Assembly (NCBI RefSeq): GCF_005937885.2
Contig: NZ_CP042176.1
Coordinates: 6,877,501 to 6,941,500 of the forward strand
Length of the DNA stretch: 64,000 nt
Origin: Bradyrhizobium sp. KBS0727
GTDB lineage: Bacteria > Pseudomonadota > Alphaproteobacteria > Rhizobiales > Xanthobacteraceae
Direction of reading: 5' to 3'
Shown: positions 18,284-26,866 of the stretch, in pieces
How positions within the stretch are numbered: the first letter of the stretch is position 1
Layout: each line of letters opens with the position of its first letter
Position numbers and translations under genes: made by a program
Notes under the pieces: model-generated
What the model saw: the letters and a program-made list of their open reading frames with translations, nothing else
Told to the model about the DNA's origin: nothing
Databases searched by the model: none

Positions 18284-19333
18284 ATGACCACCACTGCACC
18301 CGCCGCCAAGAGCGGGCTCTATGCCGATCCGCGCGAAGACTGGCTGGCGCTGCACACCGAGGAAATCATCGACCCGGCGCGCCCGATCGTCGATCCGCAT
18401 CACCATCTCTGGCACCGCGGCGGACTGCATTACATGATCGAGGAGATGGCGGCCGACGCCGCCTCCGGCCATAACGTCGTCGCGACAGTCTATGTCGATT
18501 GCCGCTCGATGTACCGCGCCAACGGGCCCGAAGCATTTCGTCCGGTGGGCGAGGTCGAGTTCGCCAACGGCGTTGCGGCGATGGCCGCCAGCGGCGGTTA
18601 CGGCAAGGCCGCGCTCTGCGCCGGCATCGTCAGCCACGTCAATCTCTTGCTCGGCGAAGCTGCCCGACCGGTGCTGGAAGCGGAAATCGCCGCCGGCAAC
18701 GGCCGCTTTCGCGGCATCCGGCACTCCTCGGCCTGGGACGCCGACCCCGATGTCGCCGGCATGTACGCGACGCGGCCGCGGGGCCTGCTGCTCGACCCGA
18801 CCTTCCGCAAGGGCTTTGCCTGCCTCGCGCCGCTGGGCCTGAGCTTCGACGCCTGGCTGTTTCATCCGCAGATCGGCGAACTCACTGATCTCGCCCGCGC
18901 CTTCCCCGAAACGAAAATCGTGCTCGATCATTGCGGCGGCCCGGTTGGCCTCGGCCGTTTCGCCGGCAAGCGCGAGGAGACGTTCCCGGTCTGGAAGGCC
19001 TCGATCCAGGAAATCGCCAAATGCAAAAATGTCGTCGTCAAGCTCGGCGGGCTCGCGATGTGCCTGCTCGGCTACGACTTTCACCTGCGGTCGAAGCCGC
19101 CGTCTTCGGAAGAAGCCGCCGCGGGGTGGCGTCCCTATATCGAAACCTGTATCGAGGCCTTCGGCCCCGACCGCTGCATGTTCGAGAGCAACTTTCCGCC
19201 GGACAAAGGCCAGTGCAGCTATCCGGTGATCTTCAACGCCTTCAAGCGGCTCAGCGCGCAATACAGCGAGGCCGAGAAGACCGCGCTGTTTTCGAAGACA
19301 GCGACGGATTTCTACAGGCTAAAGCTCGACTGA
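18284..19333 (+). CDS. Amidohydrolase-2 family (TIM-barrel) hydrolase
   Basis: A 349-residue member of the amidohydrolase-related family (COG3618, which includes 2-pyrone-4,6-dicarboxylate lactonase-like and sugar-lactone hydrolases). Seen: the metal motif VDPHHHLWH near residue 36, LDHCGGPVGLG near 213, VVKLGGL, and FESNFPPDKG near the C-terminus in the position of the barrel-end Asp. GGGAGTGAA precedes the ATG at 18284. The palindromic repeat separates it from the metallo-hydrolase. Its role is probably hydrolysis of a lactone or related C-O bond in aromatic or sugar-acid breakdown; no specific substrate can be assigned. Confidence 0.85.
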   Translation: MTTTAPAAKSGLYADPREDWLALHTEEIIDPARPIVDPHHHLWHRGGLHYMIEEMAADAASGHNVVATVYVDCRSMYRANGPEAFRPVGEVEFANGVAAMAASGGYGKAALCAGIVSHVNLLLGEAARPVLEAEIAAGNGRFRGIRHSSAWDADPDVAGMYATRPRGLLLDPTFRKGFACLAPLGLSFDAWLFHPQIGELTDLARAFPETKIVLDHCGGPVGLGRFAGKREETFPVWKASIQEIAKCKNVVVKLGGLAMCLLGYDFHLRSKPPSSEEAAAGWRPYIETCIEAFGPDRCMFESNFPPDKGQCSYPVIFNAFKRLSAQYSEAEKTALFSKTATDFYRLKLD

Positions 19334-19342
19334 CGATTGATC

Positions 19343-20566
19343 CTACTGCGTGACCAGGCGGCATTTCGAGGTGGCGAGCGGCTGAAACGCCTCGTCACCC
19401 GGAATGGTTTCCTTGACGGTGTAATAGTCCCACTTGTCCTTGACGTCGGCCGGTGCCTTGACCTGGACCAAGTACATGTCGTGGACCATGCGTCCGTCGG
19501 CGCGGATATGGCCGTTGCGCGCGAACATGTCGTTGATCGGCGTCGACTTGAGCTGCTTCATGACGGCGTCGGCTTGGTCGGTCTTGGCCGCCCGCACCGC
19601 CTTCAGATAGTTCATCACGGCGGAATAGGCCCCGGCCTGCACCAAGTTCGGCATCTTGCCGAATTTGGCGAAGAAGCGCCGGCTCCATTGCCGTGAGAGA
19701 TCGTCGAGGTCCCAATAGAACGGCTCGACCAGAATCATGCCCTGCGTCGCCGTGGCGCCGAGTGCGTTCACCTCGGTGATCGTGCCCACCAGCGGCACGA
19801 TGGTCTGGCCCGGCGTGATGTTGAAATCCTTCGCCGCCTTGATCGAGTTGAGCAGGTCCGCGCCGGCGTTGGCGAAGCCGATGACCTTGGCTTTTGAGGC
19901 CTGCGCCTGCAGCAGGAAGGACGACAGGTCCGTGGTCGAGATCGGATGATAGACCGTGCCGGCGACAGTTCCGCCGGAGCGCGCGATCGCCGCCGAGGCC
20001 TCCGCCACCAGCGACTTGCCCAGTGCATAATCGACGGCGACGAAATACCAGGTGTCGAGGCCGAGCGATTTGACGATCCGCGACTGCCCGTTGGCGTAGG
20101 AATAGGTATCCCAAGTGTAGCTGATCGTATTGGGCGAGCATTGCTCGTTAGTCAGCCGCGTCGAACCTGATCCGGTGACGATCAACATCTTGTTCTTCGA
20201 TTCGGCAACGCCGGAAACCGCGAGCGCAACGCCCGAATTGATGACATCGGTGATGAGGTCGACGCCGCCGGTATCGTACCACTGGCGTGCGATTCCGGAA
20301 GCGATGTCAGGCTTGTTCTGGTGGTCGGCCGATACCAGTTCGACTTTGAACGGCGGCTTGGCCTGCGCGACGAAATCGTCGACCGCCATTTGCGCCGCCG
20401 TGACGGCGCCCGCGCCGGCCAGGTCGGAAAACACCCCGGCCATATCGGTCAGCACGCCGATCTTGACCGCGCCGTCGGAAATCGCCGGCGTTTGCGCGGC
20501 CGCGCCAGCGCATGCCCCGGCGAGCGTCGCGGCCACCAGGGCCGCACGCGAAATGGCTGTTCTCAT
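19343..20566 (-). CDS. LivK-type ABC transporter substrate-binding protein
   Basis: A 407-residue exported binding protein: signal peptide ending GAAAQ, then VKIGVLTDMAGVFSDLAGAGAVTAAQMAVDDF, the standard start of the type I receptor family, and KVELVSADHQNKPDIASGIARQW. It lies 62 bases downstream of the monooxygenase-esterase gene in the same direction, so it probably delivers that enzyme's substrate or a related one. No permease or ATPase is adjacent; it must borrow one elsewhere, such as the Liv-type importer at 9-12.6 kb. Confidence 0.9.
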   Translation of the reverse strand: MRTAISRAALVAATLAGACAGAAAQTPAISDGAVKIGVLTDMAGVFSDLAGAGAVTAAQMAVDDFVAQAKPPFKVELVSADHQNKPDIASGIARQWYDTGGVDLITDVINSGVALAVSGVAESKNKMLIVTGSGSTRLTNEQCSPNTISYTWDTYSYANGQSRIVKSLGLDTWYFVAVDYALGKSLVAEASAAIARSGGTVAGTVYHPISTTDLSSFLLQAQASKAKVIGFANAGADLLNSIKAAKDFNITPGQTIVPLVGTITEVNALGATATQGMILVEPFYWDLDDLSRQWSRRFFAKFGKMPNLVQAGAYSAVMNYLKAVRAAKTDQADAVMKQLKSTPINDMFARNGHIRADGRMVHDMYLVQVKAPADVKDKWDYYTVKETIPGDEAFQPLATSKCRLVTQ

Positions 20567-20628
20567 CGTTTTCTCCCTTGTCCGCGCGGCTGTTCAACGC
20601 GGTTCTTGTTCTTGTTCGTCGTTGACTC

Positions 20629-22785
20629 TTATTCCGCGGCTTGCGGCTGGGTGTCGTTGCGGCGCAGCTTGCGTTGCGCCCAATGGGCCACTTCCGCCAT
20701 CGTGCTCTGCGTCTCCGGCAGGAACGGAAAGATGGTGTAGACGTGGACGGAATCCTCGACCAGCCGCAGCGTCACGTCGACGCCAGCCTTCTCGGCCCGC
20801 TCCGCCAGACGCGTCGTGTCGCTCAGCAGCACTTCGCCTTGCGACGCCGTAACGAACAGCGGCGGCAGGCCGGCCAAGTCGCCATAAAGCGGCGACACCA
20901 GCGGGTCGGTCGGTTCATGGCCCTGGAAGTAGGACGCGCCCATGAACTTCAGCAAGTCGCGGTTCGCGGCCGGATCATCGCCGTTGAAGGCGCGCACGCT
21001 GGGTCCCGACACCGTCAGGTCCGTGAACGGCGCCACCGCGAGGATCGCGGCGGGTAGCGGATCGCCTGCCGTGCGCAGCGCGAGCACCAGCGCAACCGCC
21101 AAACCGCCGCCGGCCGATTCGCCGGAAACCAGGATCGAGCTTGCGGGAATGCCACGCGCCAGCAGCGCGCGATAGGCAGAGATGGCATCGTCGATCGCCG
21201 CCGGATAGGGATGTTCCGGCGCGAGGCGATACTCGGCGGTGTAGCAGACGCCGTTGACGGCGGCGGCCAACCGGCCGGCATATTCCAGCGATGCCTTCGC
21301 CGAGCCGATCAGATATCCGCCGCCGTGGAAATGCAGCACGACGTTGCCGCGCGGCGCGTCCTTGGCGGCAACGCGCCAAGCCTTGACGTCGCCCAGTTCG
21401 TCCTCGACGGCCTCGACGTCTTCAGGCAGCGGAAAGTTCGTGGTCAGGAAGCGGTCGTAGGCCTCACGCAGCCCGTCATGGCCGCGCGCGACGTCTTCAG
21501 GCTGAAATGCGTGTTTCCAGAGATCGAAGGCGCGCTGGCCTTCGGGACGTTGCAACCGCTTGCCTTCGCGCAGGCCGGTGACGTTGCGCACCTCCCCGGG
21601 CGGCCCATCGACCGCTTTGACGACGTCATAATCCCAGGCCAGCCCCCAGCTGGATTCCGCCATCGGATCGATGCGCGCCAGGCCCTTCCAGCGGCCGTTG
21701 CGGTCGCGAACGCGGCCGCCATCCGTCTCATGCATCAGCTTGACCACGGCGCGCGCGCCGGCCTGGATCCGAGTCGTGCGCGGCAGCCGCCGCTGCTCAT
21801 ATTCGAGCAGCGCGCCCGGTACGTCGTCCTGACGGCGCGCCAGCACGCGCGCGAACGTCCAGGCGTCCTCGATGCTCTGGCCGGCACCGGCAGCCAGGAA
21901 CGGCACCATCGGGTGCGCGGCGTCGCCGAGCAGCGCGATGCGGCCGGAGGTCCAGCTGTCGATCGGGTCGCGATAATACATGCCAGTGATGAACGTGCTC
22001 CTGCACTGCTCCAGCATGGCGCGGGCGCGCGGCTCGGCATCGTCGAAGGAGCGCAACATCTCCGAGATGTCGCCGCTCTCGGTCCAGGATTCGCGCTGCA
22101 CCTCATGCGCCGGCACCGACGCCAGGATGCTGTAGAGATTCTTCGGCCGCACCCAGTAGGTGATCAGGGTCCGGCCGGGGCCAAACCAGTAATTGCCGCG
22201 CTCTTCCAGCCCGAGGCCTTCGAGACGTTCGGCCGGGATCAGCGACCGCCACATCAGGATATTGGCGAAATGCTTTTCCTCGTTGCCGCGCAGATGCGCA
22301 CGCACGGCCGAATGGATGCCGTCGCACCCCACCAGCGCGTCCGCACGCAGGACTTCGCCGGTCTGCAGCCGAACCTCGACGCCGTCCTTGTCCTGGGAGA
22401 CCCCGACGCAGCGGGCGCCGAGGCGTTTCGCCTCGGCCGGAACCGCATCGAACAGAATCTGGATCAGGTCGGCGCGGTGGATATTGTACATCGGCGCGCC
22501 GTAACGCTCCGCAGCCTCGTCGCCGAGCGGCGCCTGGTACAGCATACGGCCGGTGCGCAGGTCGCGATAATCGTAAGACTGAGGCTTGACGCCGACGGCG
22601 CGCATCGCCTGCTCGAGGCCGAGTTCGCGCAGCACGATGGCCGCATTGCTGGCGAGCTGGATGCCGGCGCCGATCTCGGCCATCACCTCGGCCTGCTCCA
22701 GCACCAGCACGTCGATGCCTTGATGACGCAGCGCAATCGCAGTAGTTAGACCACCAATACCGCCGCCAGCGACGAGAACGCGCAT
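20629..22785 (-). CDS. Fusion: FAD-dependent aromatic monooxygenase + HSL-family esterase
   Basis: One 718-residue reading frame. Residues 1 to about 390 form a class A flavin monooxygenase of the salicylate/3-hydroxybenzoate hydroxylase type: GGGIGGL near the N-terminus, VGCDGIHSAVR (DG motif) and LLGDAAHPMVPFLAAGAGQSIEDA (GD motif). From about residue 400 a hormone-sensitive-lipase-type hydrolase follows: HFHGGGY near 483, GESAGGG near 556, and a late Asp/His pair (DSVHVY). No frameshift or stop separates them. A good ribosome site (AGGAGA) precedes the ATG. A divergent TetR gene with a palindrome in between suggests control by an aromatic ester or its product. The fused activities suggest hydroxylation coupled to ester or lactone hydrolysis. 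Confidence 0.88.
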   Translation of the reverse strand: MRVLVAGGGIGGLTTAIALRHQGIDVLVLEQAEVMAEIGAGIQLASNAAIVLRELGLEQAMRAVGVKPQSYDYRDLRTGRMLYQAPLGDEAAERYGAPMYNIHRADLIQILFDAVPAEAKRLGARCVGVSQDKDGVEVRLQTGEVLRADALVGCDGIHSAVRAHLRGNEEKHFANILMWRSLIPAERLEGLGLEERGNYWFGPGRTLITYWVRPKNLYSILASVPAHEVQRESWTESGDISEMLRSFDDAEPRARAMLEQCRSTFITGMYYRDPIDSWTSGRIALLGDAAHPMVPFLAAGAGQSIEDAWTFARVLARRQDDVPGALLEYEQRRLPRTTRIQAGARAVVKLMHETDGGRVRDRNGRWKGLARIDPMAESSWGLAWDYDVVKAVDGPPGEVRNVTGLREGKRLQRPEGQRAFDLWKHAFQPEDVARGHDGLREAYDRFLTTNFPLPEDVEAVEDELGDVKAWRVAAKDAPRGNVVLHFHGGGYLIGSAKASLEYAGRLAAAVNGVCYTAEYRLAPEHPYPAAIDDAISAYRALLARGIPASSILVSGESAGGGLAVALVLALRTAGDPLPAAILAVAPFTDLTVSGPSVRAFNGDDPAANRDLLKFMGASYFQGHEPTDPLVSPLYGDLAGLPPLFVTASQGEVLLSDTTRLAERAEKAGVDVTLRLVEDSVHVYTIFPFLPETQSTMAEVAHWAQRKLRRNDTQPQAAE

Positions 22786-22806
22786 GGTTTTCTCCTGGGA
22801 TTTTTT

Positions 22807-22826
22807 ATTAAGCGATTTCGCTTAAT
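22807..22826. promoter_or_regulatory. Likely TetR-family operator
   Basis: ATTAAGCGATTTCGCTTAAT has perfect 9-base arms (ATTAAGCGA / TCGCTTAAT) around a 2-base centre. It lies in the 61-base gap between the divergent monooxygenase-esterase and TetR genes, where a dimeric repressor would block both promoters. Confidence 0.75.
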
Positions 22827-22846
22827 TTAGGATAAGGTCGTCAGCC

Positions 22847-23539
22847 ATGTCAACCAAAATGCGTGCCGCGCCCCGCGCCGCATCGGAAGAGACCAGGAAC
22901 CAGATCAAGGCGGCGGCGCAATTGCTGTTCGCCCGCCATGGCGCCGACGCGGTGACCGTGCAGCAGATCGTTGCCGCGGCCGGGCAGCGCAACAACGCCG
23001 CGCTGCACTATCACTTCGGCTCGAAGGAAGAACTGATCCGCCAGATGGTCGTCGATGGCGCAGCGGTGCTCGACGAACGGCGACAAGGCATGCTGCGCGA
23101 CATGGAAGCGCGCGGCGGACCGGCGACGATCCGCGAGGTTCTGCTGATCCTGGTGATGCCGGTGATCGAGCTCGGCGACGACGAGCGCTGGCGCGGCTAC
23201 ATCCGTTTCACCTCGAACCTGCAGGCGTCCGATCCCAAGACGTTCCGGGAAGCACTCAACAATCGATGGAATGCCGGCTATGTCGCCTGCTTTACGCATT
23301 TGAAGCGGATGCTGCCGCTGCCGGCGGCGCTGGTCGATCAGCGCCTCTCGCTGCTGTCGATCTACTCCAACGCTATCCTGTCGGCGCGCGAGGCGGCGCA
23401 GGAAGCCCGCAAAGGCAGCAAGAGCCGCCTCTGGGATCAGCGTTTCACGATCGAAAACATTCTCGATACGCTGGAAGCAACGATCAGTTGCCCACCCTCT
23501 GCGCAGACGCTTGCCATTCTGGCATCTGACGTGCCTTGA
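22847..23539 (+). CDS. TetR-family transcriptional regulator
   Basis: A 230-residue regulator. The N-terminal helix-turn-helix domain reads RNQIKAAAQLLFARHGADAVTVQQIVAAAGQRNNAALHYHFGSKEELI, the usual TetR form with the YHFGSK recognition-helix end. The C-terminal ligand domain is not assignable. Its position, divergent from the fused monooxygenase-esterase with a 20-base perfect palindrome between the starts, makes it the probable repressor of that gene and the downstream binding protein, and of itself. Confidence 0.9.
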   Translation: MSTKMRAAPRAASEETRNQIKAAAQLLFARHGADAVTVQQIVAAAGQRNNAALHYHFGSKEELIRQMVVDGAAVLDERRQGMLRDMEARGGPATIREVLLILVMPVIELGDDERWRGYIRFTSNLQASDPKTFREALNNRWNAGYVACFTHLKRMLPLPAALVDQRLSLLSIYSNAILSAREAAQEARKGSKSRLWDQRFTIENILDTLEATISCPPSAQTLAILASDVP

Positions 23540-23573
23540 GCGACGTCAGTCCTGCCAACAGCAGGCTGTCACG

Positions 23574-24830
23574 TTACGCCCACTCGCCCTTGCGGAACAC
23601 CGGCACGCTGCGGCCATCGGCGTGGATGCCGTCGATGTCGGTCTCGGCCGAACCGATCATCCAGTCGATGTGAATGAGGCTCTTGTTGCCGCCCTGCGCC
23701 GCGATCTGCTCGGGCGTCAGGTTGCCGCCGTCAATGAAGCATTTCGAGTAGCACTGGCCGAGCGCGATATGCGAGGCCGCATTCTCGTCGAACAGCGTGT
23801 TGAAGAACAACAGTCCGCTTTTCGAGATCGGCGAGGAATGCGGCACCAGCGCCACTTCGCCGAGGCGCGCGGCGCCCTCATCGGTTTCCAGGACCTTCTT
23901 CAGGACTTCCTCGCCGCGCGAGGCTTTGGCCTCGACGATGCGGCCTTCCTCGAACCGCACCGCGATGTTGTCGATCAGGGTGCCCTGATAGGACAGCGGC
24001 TTGGACGAGACGACATGCCCGCTGACCCGCCGGCAATGCGGCGTGGTAAAGACTTCCTCGGTCGGAATATTGGCGTTGCAGGTGATGCCGTTCTTGGCGG
24101 TCGACGCGCCGCCTTCCCATTCATGGCCGTCGGCCAGTCCAATGGTGAGATCGGTGCCGGGACCGGAATATTTCAGCGCGTGGAAGCGTTGCCCGTTCAG
24201 CCAGTTGGTGCGCTCGCGCAGCACCGCATTGTGCTTCTCCCAGTTCGCCACCGCGCCATCCTGGTCGACGCGCGAGGCCGCGAAGATCGCATCGGCCAGC
24301 TTCGCCACCGCGACATCTTCCGAAACGTCCGGAAATACCTGCTTGGCCCAGGCCGGGCTCGGATAGGCGATGATGTTCCAGTTGGTTTCGAAATTGACGA
24401 TTTTTTCCAGCGCCGGCTGATAGGCCATCGAATTGGCCTTGGAGGCGCGCGCGACCTTCGCGGGATCCTCGCCCGACAGCAGCATCGGATTGTCGCCGAC
24501 GATGGCGAGCCGCGCGGTGTTGGCGCCGAACGCCTTCGCCATGCCCTCATAGAGCCAGCCGGCGGCGCGGTCGAAGCTATCGTCACGGGCGTAGCGATAG
24601 CGCGACAGCGTGATCTCCTCATCGGAAAGGAATGGCGTCACGATGCCGGCACCGGCCTTGTAGGCATGCTCGGCGATCCGGCGCACCAGCGGCAGCGCGA
24701 CCGAAGGCGCGGTCAACAACAGGTCCTGGCCCGGCTGCAGCTGCAGGCCGACCTTGACGGCGACTTCGGCGAGGCGGTCGAGTTTGACCGGATCGATCGC
24801 GGCGGAAAGATTGCGTTGGTGTGCGGTCAT
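23574..24830 (-). CDS. M29-family aminopeptidase
   Basis: A 418-residue protein matching the aminopeptidase T / AmpS / PepS family in length and motifs: EGGASTAKNGITCNANIPTEEVFTTPHCRRVSGHV holds the metal-binding Glu residues, and LFDENAASHIALGQ plus IHIDWMIGSAETDIDG holds the His and Asp ligands of the two-metal site. It would cleave N-terminal residues of peptides in the cytoplasm. It is convergent with the TetR gene and stands alone. No strong ribosome site is seen before its ATG (GGTAAACC only). Confidence 0.9.
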   Translation of the reverse strand: MTAHQRNLSAAIDPVKLDRLAEVAVKVGLQLQPGQDLLLTAPSVALPLVRRIAEHAYKAGAGIVTPFLSDEEITLSRYRYARDDSFDRAAGWLYEGMAKAFGANTARLAIVGDNPMLLSGEDPAKVARASKANSMAYQPALEKIVNFETNWNIIAYPSPAWAKQVFPDVSEDVAVAKLADAIFAASRVDQDGAVANWEKHNAVLRERTNWLNGQRFHALKYSGPGTDLTIGLADGHEWEGGASTAKNGITCNANIPTEEVFTTPHCRRVSGHVVSSKPLSYQGTLIDNIAVRFEEGRIVEAKASRGEEVLKKVLETDEGAARLGEVALVPHSSPISKSGLLFFNTLFDENAASHIALGQCYSKCFIDGGNLTPEQIAAQGGNKSLIHIDWMIGSAETDIDGIHADGRSVPVFRKGEWA

Positions 24831-25159
24831 GGTTTACCGGCGATATTGTTTGAGAGGATGGCGGATTCGCGCTGCAGGACGAAACCGACTCGTAGTCCGA
24901 ATCGATCCGCGTCCGCAAGGTTCCTGATCAAGTTAACCGATCACGCAAAGGCGAGCGAAACGCCGGACAAGCGTGCCGAGATAGGTGAAGCGCAGGCCCT
25001 TCAACGACTCTTTCCGACTGGTAGTCGGCCGGCCATGTCCGGCGCATGCTTGGTAGTCTCCTGGCGAGCCGCGACTTGGACGCCCAGGCGGTGGCGCGAT
25101 CGGGCGGAAGTGAACGCTGGCGTCGGATTTCCAGCGCGCTGCAGATCGCGACGCATCGA
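24831..25159. other. Intergenic region, nothing recognised
   Basis: About 330 bases between the aminopeptidase start and the stop of the VasI-like gene, both on the minus strand. It must contain the aminopeptidase promoter. I see no convincing small gene, and no terminator with a T-tract. Confidence 0.4.
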
Positions 25160-25774
25160 TCAGGGCTGAGGCCAATTGCACGCCGTCGCGATCTTGCGCC
25201 GGACGGCATCCAGGCCAGCCAATTTGAACGTGCTCTCGTGTGGCGGAGATTTTCCAGCGAACACTCTAACGAGAATCCGGCCGCCATCCGGCATCAAGCG
25301 GAGGAAGCGAACGACGTCGCCCTGAAAGACGAGACTTCTCCCCGTCTCCGTGAGTCTCCAGCGCTGCTCGACAGGCGGCTCTTCGTTGATCAAGTAAACG
25401 ACCCTCATTTCCGCATCCGTGGCCTGTTTCCAGGAACCTGTCGTAGAGATGATCAACTCCGTGCGACCGGCGCGACAGTGAATGCCGAGCGAGGACGGAG
25501 CGTCTTGCGATGGTGCGTCCGTCGTCGTCAGCGCTGTGATCTGCGGCCTGTAGTCCACCGGAGAGGTCGTCTCGCTGATGATCCAGTTCGGCCCTTGAGC
25601 CGGGCCGGATTCAGGTGCCATCTCCTGCAAGAGCTCGTCGACGCACTTCAACCGCTCCATACCCTCAAACTGTGAGCACGCCTTCAGGCGATCGACGGCA
25701 TCACCGGCTTGAATGCACACGACCTGGGTCAGGCTTGAGAGCACCGTCACCGCGAGGGCACCCACGCCCTTCAC
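25160..25774 (-). CDS. VasI/TagO-like exported protein
   Basis: A 204-residue protein beginning at a GTG that overlaps the stop of the upstream TAXI gene (GTGA). A hydrophobic start (ALAVTVLSSLTQVVCIQAG) suggests export. It then has the CSQFEGMERLKCVDELL pattern, WIISETTSPVDY, an HCRAGRTELIIS core, and a C-terminal ATACNW. This order resembles the VasI/TagO family of type VI secretion accessory proteins (CxxxxxxxxRLxCYD, W-x-V-x8-SPxDD, xRCxxxxTEL). No type VI secretion gene occurs in the window, so the domain is probably used in another context. It ends a three-gene operon with the coiled-coil and TAXI proteins. Confidence 0.6.
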   Translation of the reverse strand: MKGVGALAVTVLSSLTQVVCIQAGDAVDRLKACSQFEGMERLKCVDELLQEMAPESGPAQGPNWIISETTSPVDYRPQITALTTTDAPSQDAPSSLGIHCRAGRTELIISTTGSWKQATDAEMRVVYLINEEPPVEQRWRLTETGRSLVFQGDVVRFLRLMPDGGRILVRVFAGKSPPHESTFKLAGLDAVRRKIATACNWPQP

Positions 25775-26808
25775 TGCGACGGCCCCGCGGTTACGGATTG
25801 CGGACGATCAAGCCATTCCTGCGCCGGCCGGAACCGCTCGAGACTCGGCACGTTGGCGCGCAGGTTGACTTCCTTCCACTTCGGATCGAAGCCGGGGGAC
25901 TGCAATCTGTTGAGGCGACCGAACAGGTGATCTACGAAGCGCGCCACGCGCTGGTATCGGTCGGACTGTTGAGGCCAGTTATAGGCCGCAAGGATGGTGG
26001 GGACGGCAAGCGTTGCGATCCGCTCACCTTTCGGTACCAGACTCGGATAATCCGTCGCCTCGATCGATGACGGAAGATAGTAGTCCTCGAATTTGGCGTC
26101 GTATTCGACGGCGAGAAACTTGAAACCCGGCTCCCAGCGCCCCTTCAGAAAGGCGTCAACGGGCTTGGACGTCACAAATACGACGGCCGAGACCTCTCCA
26201 CGCCTCATTTGCTCCAATGCCACCTGGTGCGGAATGAACATCTTGTCCACATTTAGCCCCAAACGGCTGAAGATCAGTGGACCGGAATAGGCGGCTGCCG
26301 TGCCTTGCGTGTTGAAGTTGACCTTTTTGCCCCTGAGGTCCTCGAGCGACCGGACCTCAGGGCGGACGAAGATGTGCAATTCGGACGGAAAGAGGTTCAG
26401 AATGTAGACAAGGCGTCGTTCGATGAACGGCACCTGAGCCTTGTACTCGTCAAGAGCATCGGTGTTGATGATGGCCGCATCAACCCCCTTGAGATATAGC
26501 AGCGAGTTGACATTTTCGGTTGCGCCTTGCGTCACGATCGGGATGACGTGAAGCTTGTCCTGCTCATTCACGACACGAGCAATCTCTGCCGCGAGACGAA
26601 GCGGAGCGCCTTCGATGAACCCACCGGCGAGACCGACGGTCCATGCATTGATGCGTTCTTTCGCCGTTATGTCGGCCGTTCTCGCCGCTGCCGCCGCCGG
26701 CGTCTCACGAGGGGCCGGGCGGGATCGAGCATTGGCGGACAACTGCAGGCCGAGTACGGCCAAGGTCATCGTGGCAATTGCCACCGCAGAAGGGTTCCTG
26801 AGCGACAT
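25771..26808 (-). CDS. TAXI-type solute-binding protein
   Basis: A 345-residue exported protein of the TAXI (TRAP-associated extracytoplasmic immunogenic)/NMT1-like family. Signal peptide up to about residue 27, then WTVGLAGGFIEGAPLRLAAEIARVVN, the TAXI N-terminus; VNSLLYLKGVDAAIINTDAL; LHIFVRPEVRSLEDLRGKKVNFNTQGTAAAYSGPLIFSRLGL; and a C-terminal helix-rich part (VARFVDHLFGRLNRLQ). The ATG at 26808 has GGAGAT upstream. No TRAP membrane subunits are nearby, so it may act as a sensor or partner rather than a transporter receptor. It is 58 bases after the coiled-coil gene and overlaps the VasI-like gene. Confidence 0.82.
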   Translation of the reverse strand: MSLRNPSAVAIATMTLAVLGLQLSANARSRPAPRETPAAAAARTADITAKERINAWTVGLAGGFIEGAPLRLAAEIARVVNEQDKLHVIPIVTQGATENVNSLLYLKGVDAAIINTDALDEYKAQVPFIERRLVYILNLFPSELHIFVRPEVRSLEDLRGKKVNFNTQGTAAAYSGPLIFSRLGLNVDKMFIPHQVALEQMRRGEVSAVVFVTSKPVDAFLKGRWEPGFKFLAVEYDAKFEDYYLPSSIEATDYPSLVPKGERIATLAVPTILAAYNWPQQSDRYQRVARFVDHLFGRLNRLQSPGFDPKWKEVNLRANVPSLERFRPAQEWLDRPQSVTAGPSQ

Positions 26809-26866
26809 GGATATATCTCCATCTTTCCGCCGACTGGCATGCGGTCGCCGGGCCACGATCCGATCG

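Noticed and set aside
21211..22749. Long plus-strand frame opposite the monooxygenase-esterase
   Set aside because: Antisense shadow; the opposite strand carries complete FAD and esterase motifs.
25160..25774. Evidence for a type VI secretion locus from the VasI/TagO-like gene
   Set aside because: No Tss core gene (sheath, ClpV, VgrG, TssJLM) is present anywhere in the window.
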